64,000 nt of DNA from contig CAJFCV020000006.1 in NCBI GenBank assembly GCA_904066235.2, positions 9,424,001-9,488,000 of the forward strand. The letters are read 5' to 3'. Below are positions 24,401 to 35,393 of this stretch, piece after piece (position 1 is the stretch's first letter; every line of letters begins with the position of its first letter). The stretch is from Bursaphelenchus xylophilus. Taxonomy: Eukaryota > Nematoda > Chromadorea > Rhabditida > Aphelenchoididae. The position numbers were made by a program, and so were the translations under genes. The notes beneath the pieces were generated by a model. That model saw only the letters and a program-made list of their open reading frames with translations. It searched no databases and was not told the origin of the DNA.

Positions 24401-25510
24401 AATAAAGTACAAATGCTTTGTAGAATGGATGGAAATTAGATTAAACCTTTTTTGACTTATACGCTGTTTTACTACCCTTTAAAATTATGTATGTGTAACT
24501 TATTATGCATATGTAAAATCCCACCCAAATATGTAAGGGTCGGGCAAAAGTTTATGATAAATTTAAAAATTTCACTGTAATTTTGAATCCTCGATGTAAA
24601 TAAAAGTGTTTAACCAGTTTTTGGTTAACCACGTCCATAATTTTATATAGCTAACTTCCTATAGGATTAAAAAATTCAACACAATCCAACTTTTTGGCTA
24701 GATTTTAGCTACCTGTACGGATGTTCCAGTCATCCGACTAGGCTTTTTAATCTCACGTAGACACACGTAAAAACCTTCTGGAAAGCATAAGAACTTCCAG
24801 TAGAAAGTGCAAAGACTTTTATCCAACTTTTCTGTATTAGCGGGCCAAACCGGGCCGGGCCGGGCCGGCCTGGGCTTTCACCGGGCCGGGCCGGGCCTGA
24901 GCAAATTTGAAAAAGCCCTGGGCCGGCCTGGTCAATTCGGCCCGCGGGCCGGGCCGCAAAAATCGGCCCGGCCCGGCCCGATTGCCACCTCTATTTGTCA
25001 CCCTGTAAGACTGTCGCTGGAAAGTGTGAACCAAAGTTTTCAGGGGATATTTTGTAGCTCGCTCTATTTGAGAGGTCATGAAACATTTTGAGAAAGCTTT
25101 TTTACCCTAGCTGAACATTATTTTCTTTTTTTTCGTGTAAAATACGTTCAAAAAGACTTGCTTCAATATCACAAAAATGCCTTCAAAATTTTTTTTTCAG
25201 CATCTTTAATTTTTTCTTCTAAATCTCTTTTTCTTTCCAGGCCTTGTACCCGCTGATCTCTCTCGTCATCCCCACCGGCGCCATCGCTCTCTACCCCCTT
25301 ATCGCGTCACCAAGGCAGATGATTCAACTAGGATTTTTTGGATGCATCTCCATGAATTTAATCCCTATTTTAAATCCATTATCAGTACTACTTGTGATCC
25401 CAATGTATCGAGCGGCAATAATTGAATTTATCACAACTGGAAAGTGCAATGTAAAAGTCGGGACGACCACCAGTACAATGCCGAGTAAAGTCTCAAGCCA
25501 AGTTTTTTAA
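21499..25510 (+). CDS. seven-TM serpentine chemoreceptor (Str/Srd-like)
   Basis: Four exons in frame: 21499-21702, 22273-22623, 22692-22871 and 25241-25510; 334 aa. The ATG sits two bases after GGTGTTTCAG, a likely trans-splice acceptor. Seven hydrophobic segments are visible: TM1 EITIFIISWVLGWMVLLLI, TM2 around NTVVDLIYSL, TM3 SFWIFALYMTIMALPMQF, TM4 GSSLVYLAIHCYIF, TM5 NLIIIVCYGAVFWFGYQ, TM6 ALYPLISLVIPTGAIAL, TM7 LNPLSVLLVIPMYR. The FMYRY motif after TM3 and NPLSxxxVxPMYR at TM7 are hallmarks of the nematode Str/Srj/Srd chemoreceptor group. Such receptors act at sensory cilia through G proteins. The protein ends in a short Ser/Thr-rich tail. The last intron (2.4 kb) carries two nested transposons. 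The exact subfamily is unresolved. Confidence 0.85.
21943..22060. repeat. MITE, CTGTCGGGAAAATAATG family, copy 5
   Basis: Starts TATCAATCTGTCGGGAAAAT and ends ATTATTTTACCGACAGACTG followed by ATA. Lies in intron 1 of the chemoreceptor gene. Confidence 0.8.
22925..23330. repeat. dispersed 'GATATTgCaGGC..GCGAGCTAG' repeat
   Basis: Includes CGAAACGCGGAGAGCGG, CTTTCGATCCAAAAATCTC, GCAAAGCGCGAGCTAGGAGC and a downstream CATGTTTCATCAAAATC. The same ordered phrases recur at 29935-30300, and parts recur at 46965-47225 and 49350-49447. Boundaries are approximate and no termini were found. Confidence 0.5.
23873..25005. mobile_element. mariner-type MITE interrupted by a hAT MITE
   Basis: The left end is TA followed by CAGGGTGTCAAAAAATGCAAC. 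The right end, once the inner element is removed, is GTTGCATTTTTTATTTGTCA followed by CCCTG and TA. These are inverted copies differing by a small indel, with TA on both sides. That is the end structure of Tc1/mariner-like MITEs. The intact element would be about 330 bp. Confidence 0.8.
24201..24993. mobile_element. non-autonomous hAT element, 8-bp target duplication
   Basis: Begins TAGAGGTGGCAATCGGGC and ends in its complement, GCCCGATTGCCACCTCTA. Both sides carry TTTGTCAC, an 8-bp duplication matching the hAT preference nTnnnnAn. The terminal 150 bp on each side are extremely GC-rich GGCCGGGCC repeats around an AT-rich core with no transposase. It is inserted in the right terminus of the surrounding mariner-type MITE. 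Confidence 0.9.
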
Positions 25511-26000
25511 TAATAAACAAATGATATCAGAATATTTACCACCAGCTATAATATTTATCGCATATGATTTCCATGATTTGAATGTGTGAAATATTTAATA
25601 AAATAGAATATTTGTAATTCCCGAAAAATCCAATAAATGATGTGACACTACGCAACAATCAATAAATCTCTTTTTTTACGCAACAAACACAGAAAAAATT
25701 TTTGATAAAGAAGTTTTTTCCTAGACAGACAAAAAGAATGTGCGGTTTGTACGTTTTTCCGTTTATTCTTGCATATTTCAGCTAATTTGAGATGATTTTT
25801 TGGCTTCGTGGAAATTGGACAGGTTTTTTTCAATGCAAAAAATAATTATTTAATGATTCAATAGTGAAATTTCGTACGATTGCAGCGAAAAAAATCTGTC
25901 CAATTTCCACACTCCGTCCAATTTATTTCTGTCCAATATCACTCTGTCCATTTTCCACGGAGCCGATTTTTTGTCACAGAACGACTTTTTTCAGCAAGCC

Positions 26001-27006
26001 ATGGTGCAGATCCGCCAGGCCTTGCCCAACCTTGAGGACGCCGGTTATATCATGGGATTAGTCCGAGAGCTGGCTGAATTCGAAAAAATGCCGGACCACG
26101 TCAAAATCGATGAGAAAACGATGGCCGCGGACTTGGAGAGGGACGCGGTCAGGGTGAAGCTGGCATTTGTTAATGGGAAAATTGCTGGAATGGCACTTTA
26201 TTTCTATATATACTCGTCATGGGAGGGGCAGGTAATAAGCACTATTCTTGGTGAAAGTTAACTCCCGAGATTGCCACAGCCAAATAAAAAAAAATTTTGG
26301 CTCCGGCTCTTAGCTCCCAGAGCCGGAGTTGTAGCCACATTTGCGGCTCCGGCAACCGTGCAAAATTTAAATGTTTCGGTTGGTTTTTTTACTTTATAAA
26401 TGCGTGCTATGCCTTCGTGGCTTTGTTAGAAAACAATGGCACGATCTTGATGACATGTGTTTTTTGAGCCAATTCATACGCACAAACTTTTTCAAGTAAC
26501 TGGTTTAACAAGATCACGAAATTTTTACTTTTCTGAACGCTGAGAAGCCTGGCTCAGACTTTGGGCTCGGGAGCCGGAGCCAAGAGCCGGCTCCGGAGTC
26601 GTGGCTCTCTGGATTGACATCTCAAGAAATCTCCTTTTACTTTTTTCACCAATCTTTTCTGCATTCAAAATTACAAGTTAATTTTCAGTCAATCCACATG
26701 GAAGACCTTTACATAAAAAACGAGTTTCGACGGCAAGGTCTGGCTCGACTGCTGGTAAAAGAGCTGGCCAAAGAGGCCTCCGAAAAGAAGATGCCAAGGA
26801 TCAATTGGACGGTCTTGGACTGGAACACAAATGCTAGAAATTTCTATCATAAAGTAAGAAAAGCTATAAATCATCATATTGATTCCCATTGGCCTTTTAA
26901 TGAAAAGTTTTTTAAGATTGGCGCTGTTAACCTGACGGAAAAAGAAGGTTGGTTGGGATATCGGCTAACTTCAGATGGAATAAAGGCCTTAGCGACAGAA
27001 TCATAA
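26001..27006 (+). CDS. GNAT acetyltransferase, spermidine/thialysine type
   Basis: Three exons: 26001-26231, 26689-26853 and 26917-27006; 161 aa, in frame. The ATG follows TTTTTTCAG by six bases, a probable trans-splice site. The protein is a complete GNAT fold of the length usual for SSAT-like enzymes. The N-terminal helix pair contains LVRELAEFEKMPDHV, then a strand GMALYFYIYSSWEG, and the acetyl-CoA loop RRQGLARLL (the R/QxxGxG/A motif). LDWNTNARNFYHK follows, the conserved Asn/Tyr region. Spermidine/spermine and thialysine N-acetyltransferases use acetyl-CoA to acetylate small amines in the cytosol. Substrate cannot be fixed from sequence alone. An AATAAA lies near 27040. Intron 1 holds a GC-rich repeat. 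The last acceptor is AAG, which is less usual. Confidence 0.9.
26275..26615. repeat. GGCTCCGG-rich inverted-repeat element
   Basis: Both ends carry GGCTCCGG/CCGGAGCC phrases (TTTTGGCTCCGGCTCTTAGC on the left, GAGCCAAGAGCCGGCTCC on the right) around an AT-rich core. It resembles the hAT MITE layout, but exact termini and a target duplication were not resolved. Confidence 0.45.
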
Positions 27007-27825
27007 TTTATTCCAAATCGCTTTGAGAAATGGCATTTCAATAAATTTTATTCCATTTTAGCGAATAAACCGGCATTAAAACAGTCTTTCTTCTATTTTC
27101 TAGACTTCATTTTTCATTTTCTTTGGATTACAAACCGAGATGACTAATTCCGAACTGACTTGGCCGGAGAATTGACATTTCTCCTCTTGTTAATATTGGA
27201 AGTTGACTTGATTTTCAAAAATTATGGGTCTACCCTACGAATCGACCAAAGATTTGCCGTTTTCTATTTTCACGACTTCTGGTTACAATGGCAGTTGCAA
27301 AAAGAGGAAGTCGACTATTCGGGTGGGCTTTTTAGATTCCAATAGATAGCGATCCGTTTTTTAAAAAAATGGAATTTTGAGGGTTTTATCAGTTTTCGAT
27401 TTTTTGATTAGATAAGGGTCTGCATCGAATTTTAATGATTTTTTCCTAAATTTGAACGGATACGTCAAAGAAATTTTGGAAATCATACCCAGACATTTTG
27501 GACAAAAATTCCTATACAAATTTTATGACTGATAATTACCGAAAAAAGGTTAAAATTTAAATTTTTCATAGCAAAAAAGCGGCGATAACTCTCGGAATAC
27601 AATCAAAGCTTATTCAGGGATCACTGTAAGAAGATATCAAGAATTTTCTTCGTTAAATTTTTGAATAGCTTTTCAACAAAATTTCGGCGATCTTGGGTTC
27701 AAATTTATCCACAAAAATTGTAATATCGAACGAACAAAAAATCCCGGTTACATGCAAAACAACAGTCGAAATCAGCACGTATTGTTACACTAGTTCAAAA
27801 TTTCAAAAAGTATGTAATATTTCAG

Positions 27826-29640
27826 TTCTCCGGAAGCACCGATTTTTCCTCAAAACCCGCAAAACTCCCCAAAAAATGCGTCCTGCCACAAGAATCCTTC
27901 AAATTCACTGTCCTACGAACACTCGCATTCCTCTTCGGTTTTGTTGGCCGACCATTCTACTCCACGATTATGTTAATCTACGCGAATTTCTCCGCAAATA
28001 TTTTCCTTTTTATCCTCGGCCCTGGACTGGTGTTGAATATGATCCCGATTGTAATCTCGTTGAATTCCGAATCAAAGTTCGGAATGGTTTTTGCGATGGT
28101 GATTGAGGTGAGTGTTCTTAATCGTTGGGTACGGAACGGTCCGAAAAGAAAGGGGTTTTCTACGCTCAGTGAGACCTGGAGGGGCATGGGATAATTGGCC
28201 GTGCTGATTTAGAAGTGCTTATATAGGTAAAAAGTACTAATTTTACAGTACTATTTAAGAAAAGGAAGTAAAAAACATATTGGACTTTTGAAATCCACGC
28301 CATTGGTTGTCCGAAGCCCGCCCGATCATACTAGTCAGCTCGTAAAGTCGCTGGAATGATTTCGGCGGCGTGCACTGTGCAAGAAAACTCAGGGTGAGGG
28401 CGACAGCACAAAAAAGCCTATTGCACTGTGCAAAAAGCCAAAAATTGCACAGTGCAAAGTGAACTTTCGGTTTCGCGGAGTGCATGTCGCCGAAAACATT
28501 CCAGTGACTTTACGAACGGCCTAGTACAGGGTGGGTCACTCGAACCTTCCGTCCTCTTTTTTTAGATTTCTCCGCAGAGACTCTGCCGATTTTCATGAAA
28601 TTTAGATTTTTCTGAAGCTGAGATTCGCCATTTTCAACCGATTGAATTTCAGGAGAAAATATTCTGAATTGACTTTACTATGCCTTCCCAAAGTTTTTGA
28701 AAATTATTTTCCAGAAACCTGCTAAAACTTAGAAAATTTTTGGAATGATTTTGAATTGACTTTCTCGGACTTGGAGAATTTCTGGCTTTTTTTTGGTAAA
28801 ATCGTGTAGTGAAAAGAGTCTCCGCGGAGAAATCTACAAAACGAGAACGGAAAGTTCGAGTGGCCCACCCTGTACAGAAGTAAGCACAAAATTTTACAGG
28901 CGTTCTTGCCCAGTGGACCTTTTCAGTAGCTACGGTTTCTCTGAAATATACATGGGTCAGCTAGACAAAATTACAGCCTGGTGTAAAAAATTAAATCATC
29001 AAGGAAACCTTCATTTTTCCAGGTCCTTCTTATGGGCTGTTCAACATATTTGTCGTTCACATTGTACGTCAATTATACTGATTATATGGAGGACCCACTG
29101 CACGATGGTCATTACGCAGGAATGAAGCGTTACCACGTATCAGACTTGGTGCCTTTATCATTAACCCTACTGCTATCTTTGATCTTTCAATTTCTATTTC
29201 TCATTTTGTTATTCCACTGGCTCCGAGGATCTCCGATTTTCCCTAAAAATCCGAACCGATTGACTTTCAAAAGCTACCGAAAGTTCGAAAAGTATTTTAT
29301 GTTGATATCTACGGTAGTAATGCTGCTGCTTACCTGCGTTACCATTTGCCATCTGTTTACCCTCGAGAACTGTGGGCATGGCGTTAGATGTGATCGCTTG
29401 GGGTTTTTAAGTACGGCAGATCTTCATGAAGAAGCAAGGGAAATGGACGACATACGGAATAGGAATACGGCGGTGAAAACGGTGATGTCCTACATGACCT
29501 TTGGAGCGCTGGATATTCCATTCAATGAGCTTCCGATGAAATCAGGACTGGGGTTTAGGGAAAACAAATTGGATATGGTTGAGATTCGAGAGCATAATGA
29601 GTTGCATCAAAAGAATATCAGGCTGGGCCCGGTATTTTAG
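27826..29640 (+). CDS. multi-pass membrane protein, 5' end unresolved
   Basis: Two exons are firm: 27826-28107 and 29023-29640, in phase, giving 299 residues to the TAG. Exon 27826 opens in frame at FSGSTDF, so a further upstream exon probably exists. One candidate is ATG 27224 to 27322, whose GTGGGC donor is weak. At least four hydrophobic segments are visible: RTLAFLFGFVG, SANIFLFILGPGLVLNMI, LVPLSLTLLLSLIFQFLFLI and KYFMLISTVVMLLLTCVTI. The C-terminal 110 residues are hydrophilic and charged. I do not recognise the family. It lies downstream of the acetyltransferase in the same direction. The intron contains two abutting MITEs. Confidence 0.6.
28328..28526. repeat. GCACNGTGC-bearing MITE
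   Basis: Left end TACTAGTCAG..GTAAAGTCGCTGGAATG, right end its imperfect complement, ending CGGCCTAGTA. Exact motifs lie at 28372, 28423 and 28446. The inner order of motif and ACTCAGGGTGAGGGCGACAG matches the copy at 4371-4566. Confidence 0.7.
28527..28872. mobile_element. mariner-type MITE, CAGGGTGG ends
   Basis: 346 bp bounded by CAGGGTGGGTCACTCGAAC and its complement GTTCGAGTGGCCCACCCTG, with TA on both sides (28525-28526 and 28873-28874). The target TA is the terminal dinucleotide of the neighbouring GCACNGTGC MITE. No coding content. Confidence 0.85.
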
Positions 29641-29674
29641 GAAAACTAGACAAGGGAAGTGACTGAAGTGCGAC

Positions 29675-29900
29675 GCACGTCAAGCTGAGGTAAGCTAAAA
29701 CGGTCCGGTGAATCGATTGGAAATTTGCCAAAAAAGACGCAAAAAACTTTTTGTCGGAGAAGAAATGGGGAATTTTTTGGGGCGAGAGAGTACGTTTTTG
29801 CACGTCTTTTTCTCTGACTTCTCTGTGAAACCAAGACGAAGTGTAAAAAACCGATAGCGAAGAGTCTATTCCGGTCACCGGTCTCCTCAGTTTGACGTGC
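29675..29900. mobile_element. MITE, GCACGTCAAAC family, copy 1
   Basis: 226 bp bounded by GCACGTCAAGCTGAGG and the complement of GCACGTCAAACTGAGG. Its interior matches, in reverse, the copy at 42671-42894 (for example ACTCTTCGCTATCGGTTTTT on the minus strand). Confidence 0.8.
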
Positions 29901-29934
29901 GGCGCTCGGATTTTTTTTTGAATTTTGGACATAC

Positions 29935-30300
29935 TTCGGTCGCATATCAGTTCCTGAAAATTTTAGCTCTTGCTTCGCAGGGGCATCCAAGATATTCAAC
30001 AATTTTTGTGGCCAAGAGATAACGTGAAAAGCGGAGAGCGGTCAGGGAGAAAAGCACTCTTTGTCCGCAATTTTGCCGGTTCCGCATGGAAAAAAATTGA
30101 TTTTTTGTTGAAACGTTATACTCCAAGGCAGAAGTAGTCAAACTTTCCATGCGAAAATTCGCAAAAAACGTGTCGCATTTTTGCCAACTTTCGATCTAAA
30201 AATCTCGGTTATTCCTGCAAATAGCAAACTAGAAATCTCGCAAATATCTTGAGAAAAAATAATCTACATTTTTACCAAGTTTCATCAAAGTCCCATTTAT
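29935..30300. repeat. dispersed repeat, second copy
   Basis: Same ordered phrases as 22925-23330: TTAGCTCTTGCTTCGCAG, GTGAAAAGCGGAGAGCGG, AACTTTCGATCTAAAAATCT and AAGTTTCATCAAAGTC. Confidence 0.5.
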
Positions 30301-30527
30301 AGGACTTCCTCTGTAAATTCTGGAGGAATCTGTTGGGAATTTTATATCAGCCATACATAAAGTACACAATTTAAACATGCATCTTGCACACTGACTCATC
30401 ATTGTTCTTTTCTCAATATTAATTTCAATAAACTTTGATCTTAATGACAAAGCGTTCTATTCTGCTGTTGCACCACAGAACTTGTGCAAAAAACATGACT
30501 GTACAGAACAGTCAACTGAAAGATTGT

Positions 30528-30533
30528 TATAAA
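30528..30533 (+). promoter_or_regulatory. TATA box of the 971-aa S28 gene
   Basis: TATAAA lies 45 bases upstream of the ATG, with no trans-splice acceptor between. The two neighbouring S28 genes have the same arrangement. Confidence 0.5.
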
Positions 30534-30572
30534 TTTCCAAGATCAGACCAAAAATAAACCAAAGCATTGGAT

Positions 30573-33500
30573 ATGCGGTTGTTGCTTTTCTTTGCTTCGG
30601 TAAGTTGCTCAAAAATTGGCGGCGACACAAAACAAAAAAATTTTGTTCTAGGTTCTTGCGGTAAATGGATGGTTTCGCAACAGGGACACTGATCAAAAGA
30701 CCCAAGCGGTTAATGTAGGTCATGTTCTATCTAGAAGAAAGTCATATCAGGAAAATCTTTTGCCCGAATCTCAATGGTTTAACCAGAAACTCGACCACTT
30801 TGACATATTTTCCACAGAGACCTGGAGACAGCAATATTTTGTAAACGAGTCCTACTACCATCCCGGAGGGCCTCAGATTTTGTACGTATACGGGGGATCG
30901 GCAGCAAGTGGGGTGGAAATTATAACTGAGGCCAGTCCTATTGTCCAATACGCAAAAGCTGTAAACGCGAGACTATGGTTGCTGGAGCATCGATACTATG
31001 GGAAAAGTCAGCCAAAGCCGTAAGATTGAGCGGTAGCTTATTAATTTTTTCACGTCTCTTTCAGAAATCATAGCATTGAGAACTTGAAGTTCTTGTCCAG
31101 TCGGCAAGCCTTGGAAGATGTCGCGAATTTTATTCGAATTCAAAACGCAGACAGAGGCATTCAGAATCCTCGATGGGTCCTTTTTGGAGGTTTTTATGGA
31201 GGATCATTGGTTCTGTGGTCAAGAGTTTTGCATCCGGAACTTTCTGTCGGTGCTGTTGGATCATCTGCTCCAATGGATATTCGAAAAGATTTTTACGGTA
31301 CAAAAAAATATATGTAGGATCAAAAACGATAGTATACACCATAAAACCTCTGTACCACAAACTGCCATATATCAAAACACTTTTATAGTGAGTAGTTTCT
31401 GAGGTCTCAACAGTCAGTTTTAGACCAAAAAACCTCTCTATAAAAAATGGTTTTTATTGGACCCTTGCAATTTATTTTACAAAGGTTTTACCTCCTTATA
31501 GAAGCCTGCCGATTGCAGGATACCTTCAAAGAACCGAAGAAGTCTATCGAACCTACATCTCGCTTGAATGTGCAACTATGATCGAACAAGGCCTTAAAGA
31601 ACTCGACGACATGCTTGACAACACAGTGGATCGTGCCCGTCTTCAGAATCTTTTTAACTTTCTCCCGTCCGTGAATGACCGTTTTCTTGTGTCCACGGAG
31701 ATTCAGCATCTCTACTTTACAGTCTTGAAATACTTTGCTGTCGCCGAAACTGGGTTGCTTGTAAGTTTAAGTTAAACCCTTAGAATTGCCAATAGCTCTT
31801 CGATTTTTCATTTTATCATTGCTTTAGGCCACCCAGAAAGTCTGTTCGTTTCTGCAGACCACCGCTGGGACTCCGTTGACTCGAATGGCCGCTTATGTAG
31901 CTAATATCACTATATCAAACAGCCTTGATATTAATTACTACACTGAAGTTGCGCGTCTAAAAGACGAAAGTTACTCAGGTTGGCTTCAAAATTTTCGTTG
32001 AAACTTTATAGTTGAACGCGCATGGAAATGGCAACTTTGCACTGAATTTGGCTACTTTTTCACCACAGCGTTTGAAAAGAACATCTTCGGTGTGCTGCTG
32101 CCACCCGAGTATTATTACAATCTTTGTACGGACGTTTTTGGCCTCGAATATAATGTGAATTACATTGAAGCCGCCGTTCAACGTACTCGTGATTTTTATG
32201 GCCACGCTGAGGACTATAATGTAAGTGATATTAGTCTTGAAAAGCCTTCAGGGCACCAATGTTCTCATTACAAACGGCGATATCGATCCGTGGAGCGCTC
32301 TTGGAGCGAAAGTCAACGGGCCTGGCCAGTCCTCATATCTGATCTTTAGAGCTTCACATTGTGAAGACTTGGCCGTACCCACCTCAACAGATGTGCCGGA
32401 ATTGACGGCTATCCGCGGTATAACAATGCAAAAATTGACGGAGTGGATTCAAGGGGCGCCTCCCAAACAAAGTCAACTGAAAACTGCAAAAGTCATGGCA
32501 AAAAAAGATGACGGTTTGATCGCAAAGATACGAAAATCTACTCTCTGCAATGACTGCAAAAATGAAATGCCGGTGAGGGATTGAAGTTAACTTCTATAAA
32601 TAATAATTTAGAAGAAAAACCAGACAGATGACATTCACTTTGACTTTCCATTTATCCGCCCGCGCTTTTCGTTGCAATCGAAACATGCCGCACCTACAGG
32701 ATCAGATCCAGAGCCAACTCCAGGAAAGATGCTGCAATATTTAGATCATTTCGACGCTAATACAACAATGTTTGTGCAGGTAGAGTTAGGCTGTTTTTTG
32801 CAATTTCAATTCCTGGCTTGACTCCATACAGTCACACCTCTATATACTATCCACCAGTTGCATGTGACCAAAAAATGTATTCCTCTTGAAGCCGTGCCTT
32901 TTCATGACGAGAATCTCGGCTTTTTTCCGGCGTGAGCCTCTATGTACACGAAGGTACACAATAGGGAATAGGGTTTATTGGGTAACATAATATTAATACA
33001 ACAGAACCTCACACGAGAAGCGAGACATCGATTTATGAGAAATTGATCTATTGTTGTCCTTTGATTCCATGGATATTCGTGGAAAAAAAATTGGCGGTTT
33101 CAATGAAGTCGCCAGCATAAGAGGGCTCGTTGTACATACAGGGATTAACTGTGTCTAAATCCGCCTGGAGTATGTTCTTACAAGAGCGCCTACTATATCA
33201 TGTTTTCAGTATTTCTACGCAAACGACAAGTATTACAAGCCCGGAGGCCCGGCATTGTTATTTATTGGTGGTGAAGCATCCATCGGTTCATATCTCACCC
33301 ACGATGAAAGCAGCTACTTTGTGATCTACGCCAAAGAAGTGAACGCTGCATTATACTGCCTAGAACATCGGTATTACGGACAAAGCCTTCCATTTGCGTA
33401 AGTCGTCATTAGCGAAGCATACAAAACAAGGAAGAATTTTTGTTTAGATTAGTAATTTTAGCGACTTCTCGGTGGAAAATCTGAAGTACTTGACTTCTCA

Positions 33501-35090
33501 GCAAGCTCTTGCCGACATTGCCGTTTTTATTGAGACAGTGAACTTTTATAAAGGATACCAAAACCCGAAATGGATCACTTTCGGCGGGTCGTATTCAGGA
33601 GCGTTGTCCGGCTGGTTCCGCCAAAAGTATCCGGCTCTTACGGTTGGAACTTTTGGAAGTTCTGGTGTATTTGATACAAAAGTTGATTTTTACGGTATGA
33701 GAGACTCTTACCTAGGCGTTGCAGCTCTTGTATCGCCGTTTATTAGAGACATAAAGCAGATTTTTCAGAGTTCATGCAAATTGTTCAAAACTCAACAATA
33801 GCCTGCAGCGGAAAGATAAATGAAGGTTTTATAGCTCTTGAGCTGTATCTGTCGACAACTGAAGGAAGACGAGGGCTTAATCAGTTACTATGGTAATCTT
33901 TGGTCTCAGTTTGGCCTTACTTACTTGTTGTATACTATACTAACACCGTGAAAGTTTAGTAACGATCAGTGCGATGTGCTGACTACCGACTCCATAGATC
34001 CGTTTGACAAGATGGCTTTTTATAGCCTGCTTTACAATCAGATTGTTTTAGAAGCCGCCTATAATGTACGTTTTTTGTACCCAAAAAGGTCCTCATAATG
34101 TAATTTATCAGGACTTTTGCCCTGAATATAAAGGTGGTCATATAAGATCTCGGAATTTTTTTTTCCAAATGGCGATTTTCGGTGCACAAAAAAGTCGACG
34201 CCCAAACCGAAAAATTGGCGTCAACTTAATTTTTTCACCACCGAATTCCGAAATGCGGTGCAGACTTAAGACTTTGTGCACTGATTTCGAAAAACAGAAA
34301 AATTTACCGAATTTCAGAATTCGGTGCCGAGAAAAAAATAAGTCGACGCCAATTTTCCGATTTGGGCGTCGACTTTTTTGTGCACCGAAAATCGCGATTT
34401 GGGAAAAAAAATTCCGAGATCTTATATGACCACCTTTATATAAACACCAATGTTTTTAGGTAGGCCCTTTATGTCAAAGATGGAACAATAGCAGCCTCTT
34501 GCCACTGCAAAAATTTTTGCCCTTCAACGCTGGGCTGAGCTACGACGCTATTACTCAAGCCCTCAGCGATCCGACAAATATTAATCGTCCTTGGATGTGG
34601 CAAGTATGTAATGAATTTGGTTTCTTCGTAACAACCGATATTGGATATAACATTTTTGGCGGTGGTGTTCCATTGAAGTAAGTGGCTTAAAAATTAAAAA
34701 TGATTGATCAAGCGCTGTTCCTACAGGATCTACTAATTTTTTACATCTATTTATTTTTTTAGCTACTTCATTGAAACTTGTCGAAGGGCTTTCGGTCCGT
34801 CTTTTACTCGCGACCAAATCGAGGCCAAAATCAGGAAAACACAGCAATTTTATGGAGGGGCCAAGGGATTCAGAGCCACAAGACATTTGCACATCCAAGG
34901 AACTGTTGATCCATGGCATGCCGCCGGGTTCTACACTGACAATGAAGACCATGGAGAGGATGTGAGGACTTTTCTGATCGACGGAGCTTCACATTGCTCA
35001 GATCTCACGGCCCCCTCGCCTCTTGACAGTGAAGGTGTAAAGGAGGCTAAAGCATTAGTATTGGAGACGATGAAGCGATGGATCGCCTGA
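30573..35090 (+). CDS. two-domain S28 peptidase; first domain lacks catalytic Ser
   Basis: Fourteen exons: 30573-30599, 30652-31019, 31065-31297, 31519-31760, 31828-31978, 32012-32220, 32252-32572, 32612-32779, 33210-33397, 33462-33694, 33769-33892, 33960-34065, 34460-34677, 34763-35090; 971 aa, in frame. Exon 1 encodes the signal peptide start (MRLLLFFAS). Domain 1 (about 55-465) shows WFNQKLDHFD, RYYGKSQP, DIDPW and ASHCED, but the nucleophile motif reads GGFYGG: Ser is Phe at codon 31192-31194, so this domain should be inactive. A linker with CNDCKNE follows. Domain 2 (about 535-971) has intact GGSYSG, TVDPW and ASHCSD. S28 enzymes are lysosomal or secreted proline-directed exopeptidases. 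The 32572/32612 junction fuses the halves; reading through the GTGAGG donor would end the protein after domain 1 at 32584. Confidence 0.88.
34127..34440. repeat. foldback MITE in S28 intron 12
   Basis: About 314 bp with inverted arms of some 75 bp: starts TATAAAGGTGGTCATATAAG and ends in its complement. Both arms carry GCGTCGACTT/AAGTCGACGC phrases. No coding content, single copy here. Confidence 0.75.
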
Positions 35091-35393
35091 CTTTATAATA
35101 ATTTTCTGAAGTTAAATAAACCAACATTTCATACATCTAATAAATAAGCCACTGATCCGGAAGGATTTATTGCTGAGGGTATTGCAATTCTTGCATCACA
35201 ATATCAAAGATGATTTGGTAATTTCATAGTAAACAAAACAATTATTATAATAAACTAAGCCCGTAAATGTTGCAATACTCTGCAAACAAATGAAATTGCT
35301 AAAGATGAAACCAAGGTATTTATCTCAAAGAAAGCCGAATCCAAAATAACGCAAGTTAAAATGGCGTACAATTGAAAAAGGAATATAAATTAC

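Larger units (their letters stand above)
29641..30572. other. intergenic region between membrane protein and S28 cluster
   Basis: Two repeats (29675-29900 and 29935-30300) fill most of it. The last 250 bases hold the promoter of the first tandem S28 gene. No further gene is seen. Confidence 0.6.

Noticed and set aside
24837..25079. GC-rich Arg/Gly/Pro frames on both strands
   Set aside because: They are translations of the GGCCGGGCC repeat in the hAT MITE ends.
33130..33324. 64-codon frame in the S28 gene
   Set aside because: It overlaps the exon at 33210 in a different frame, while the exon's own frame carries conserved S28 residues.
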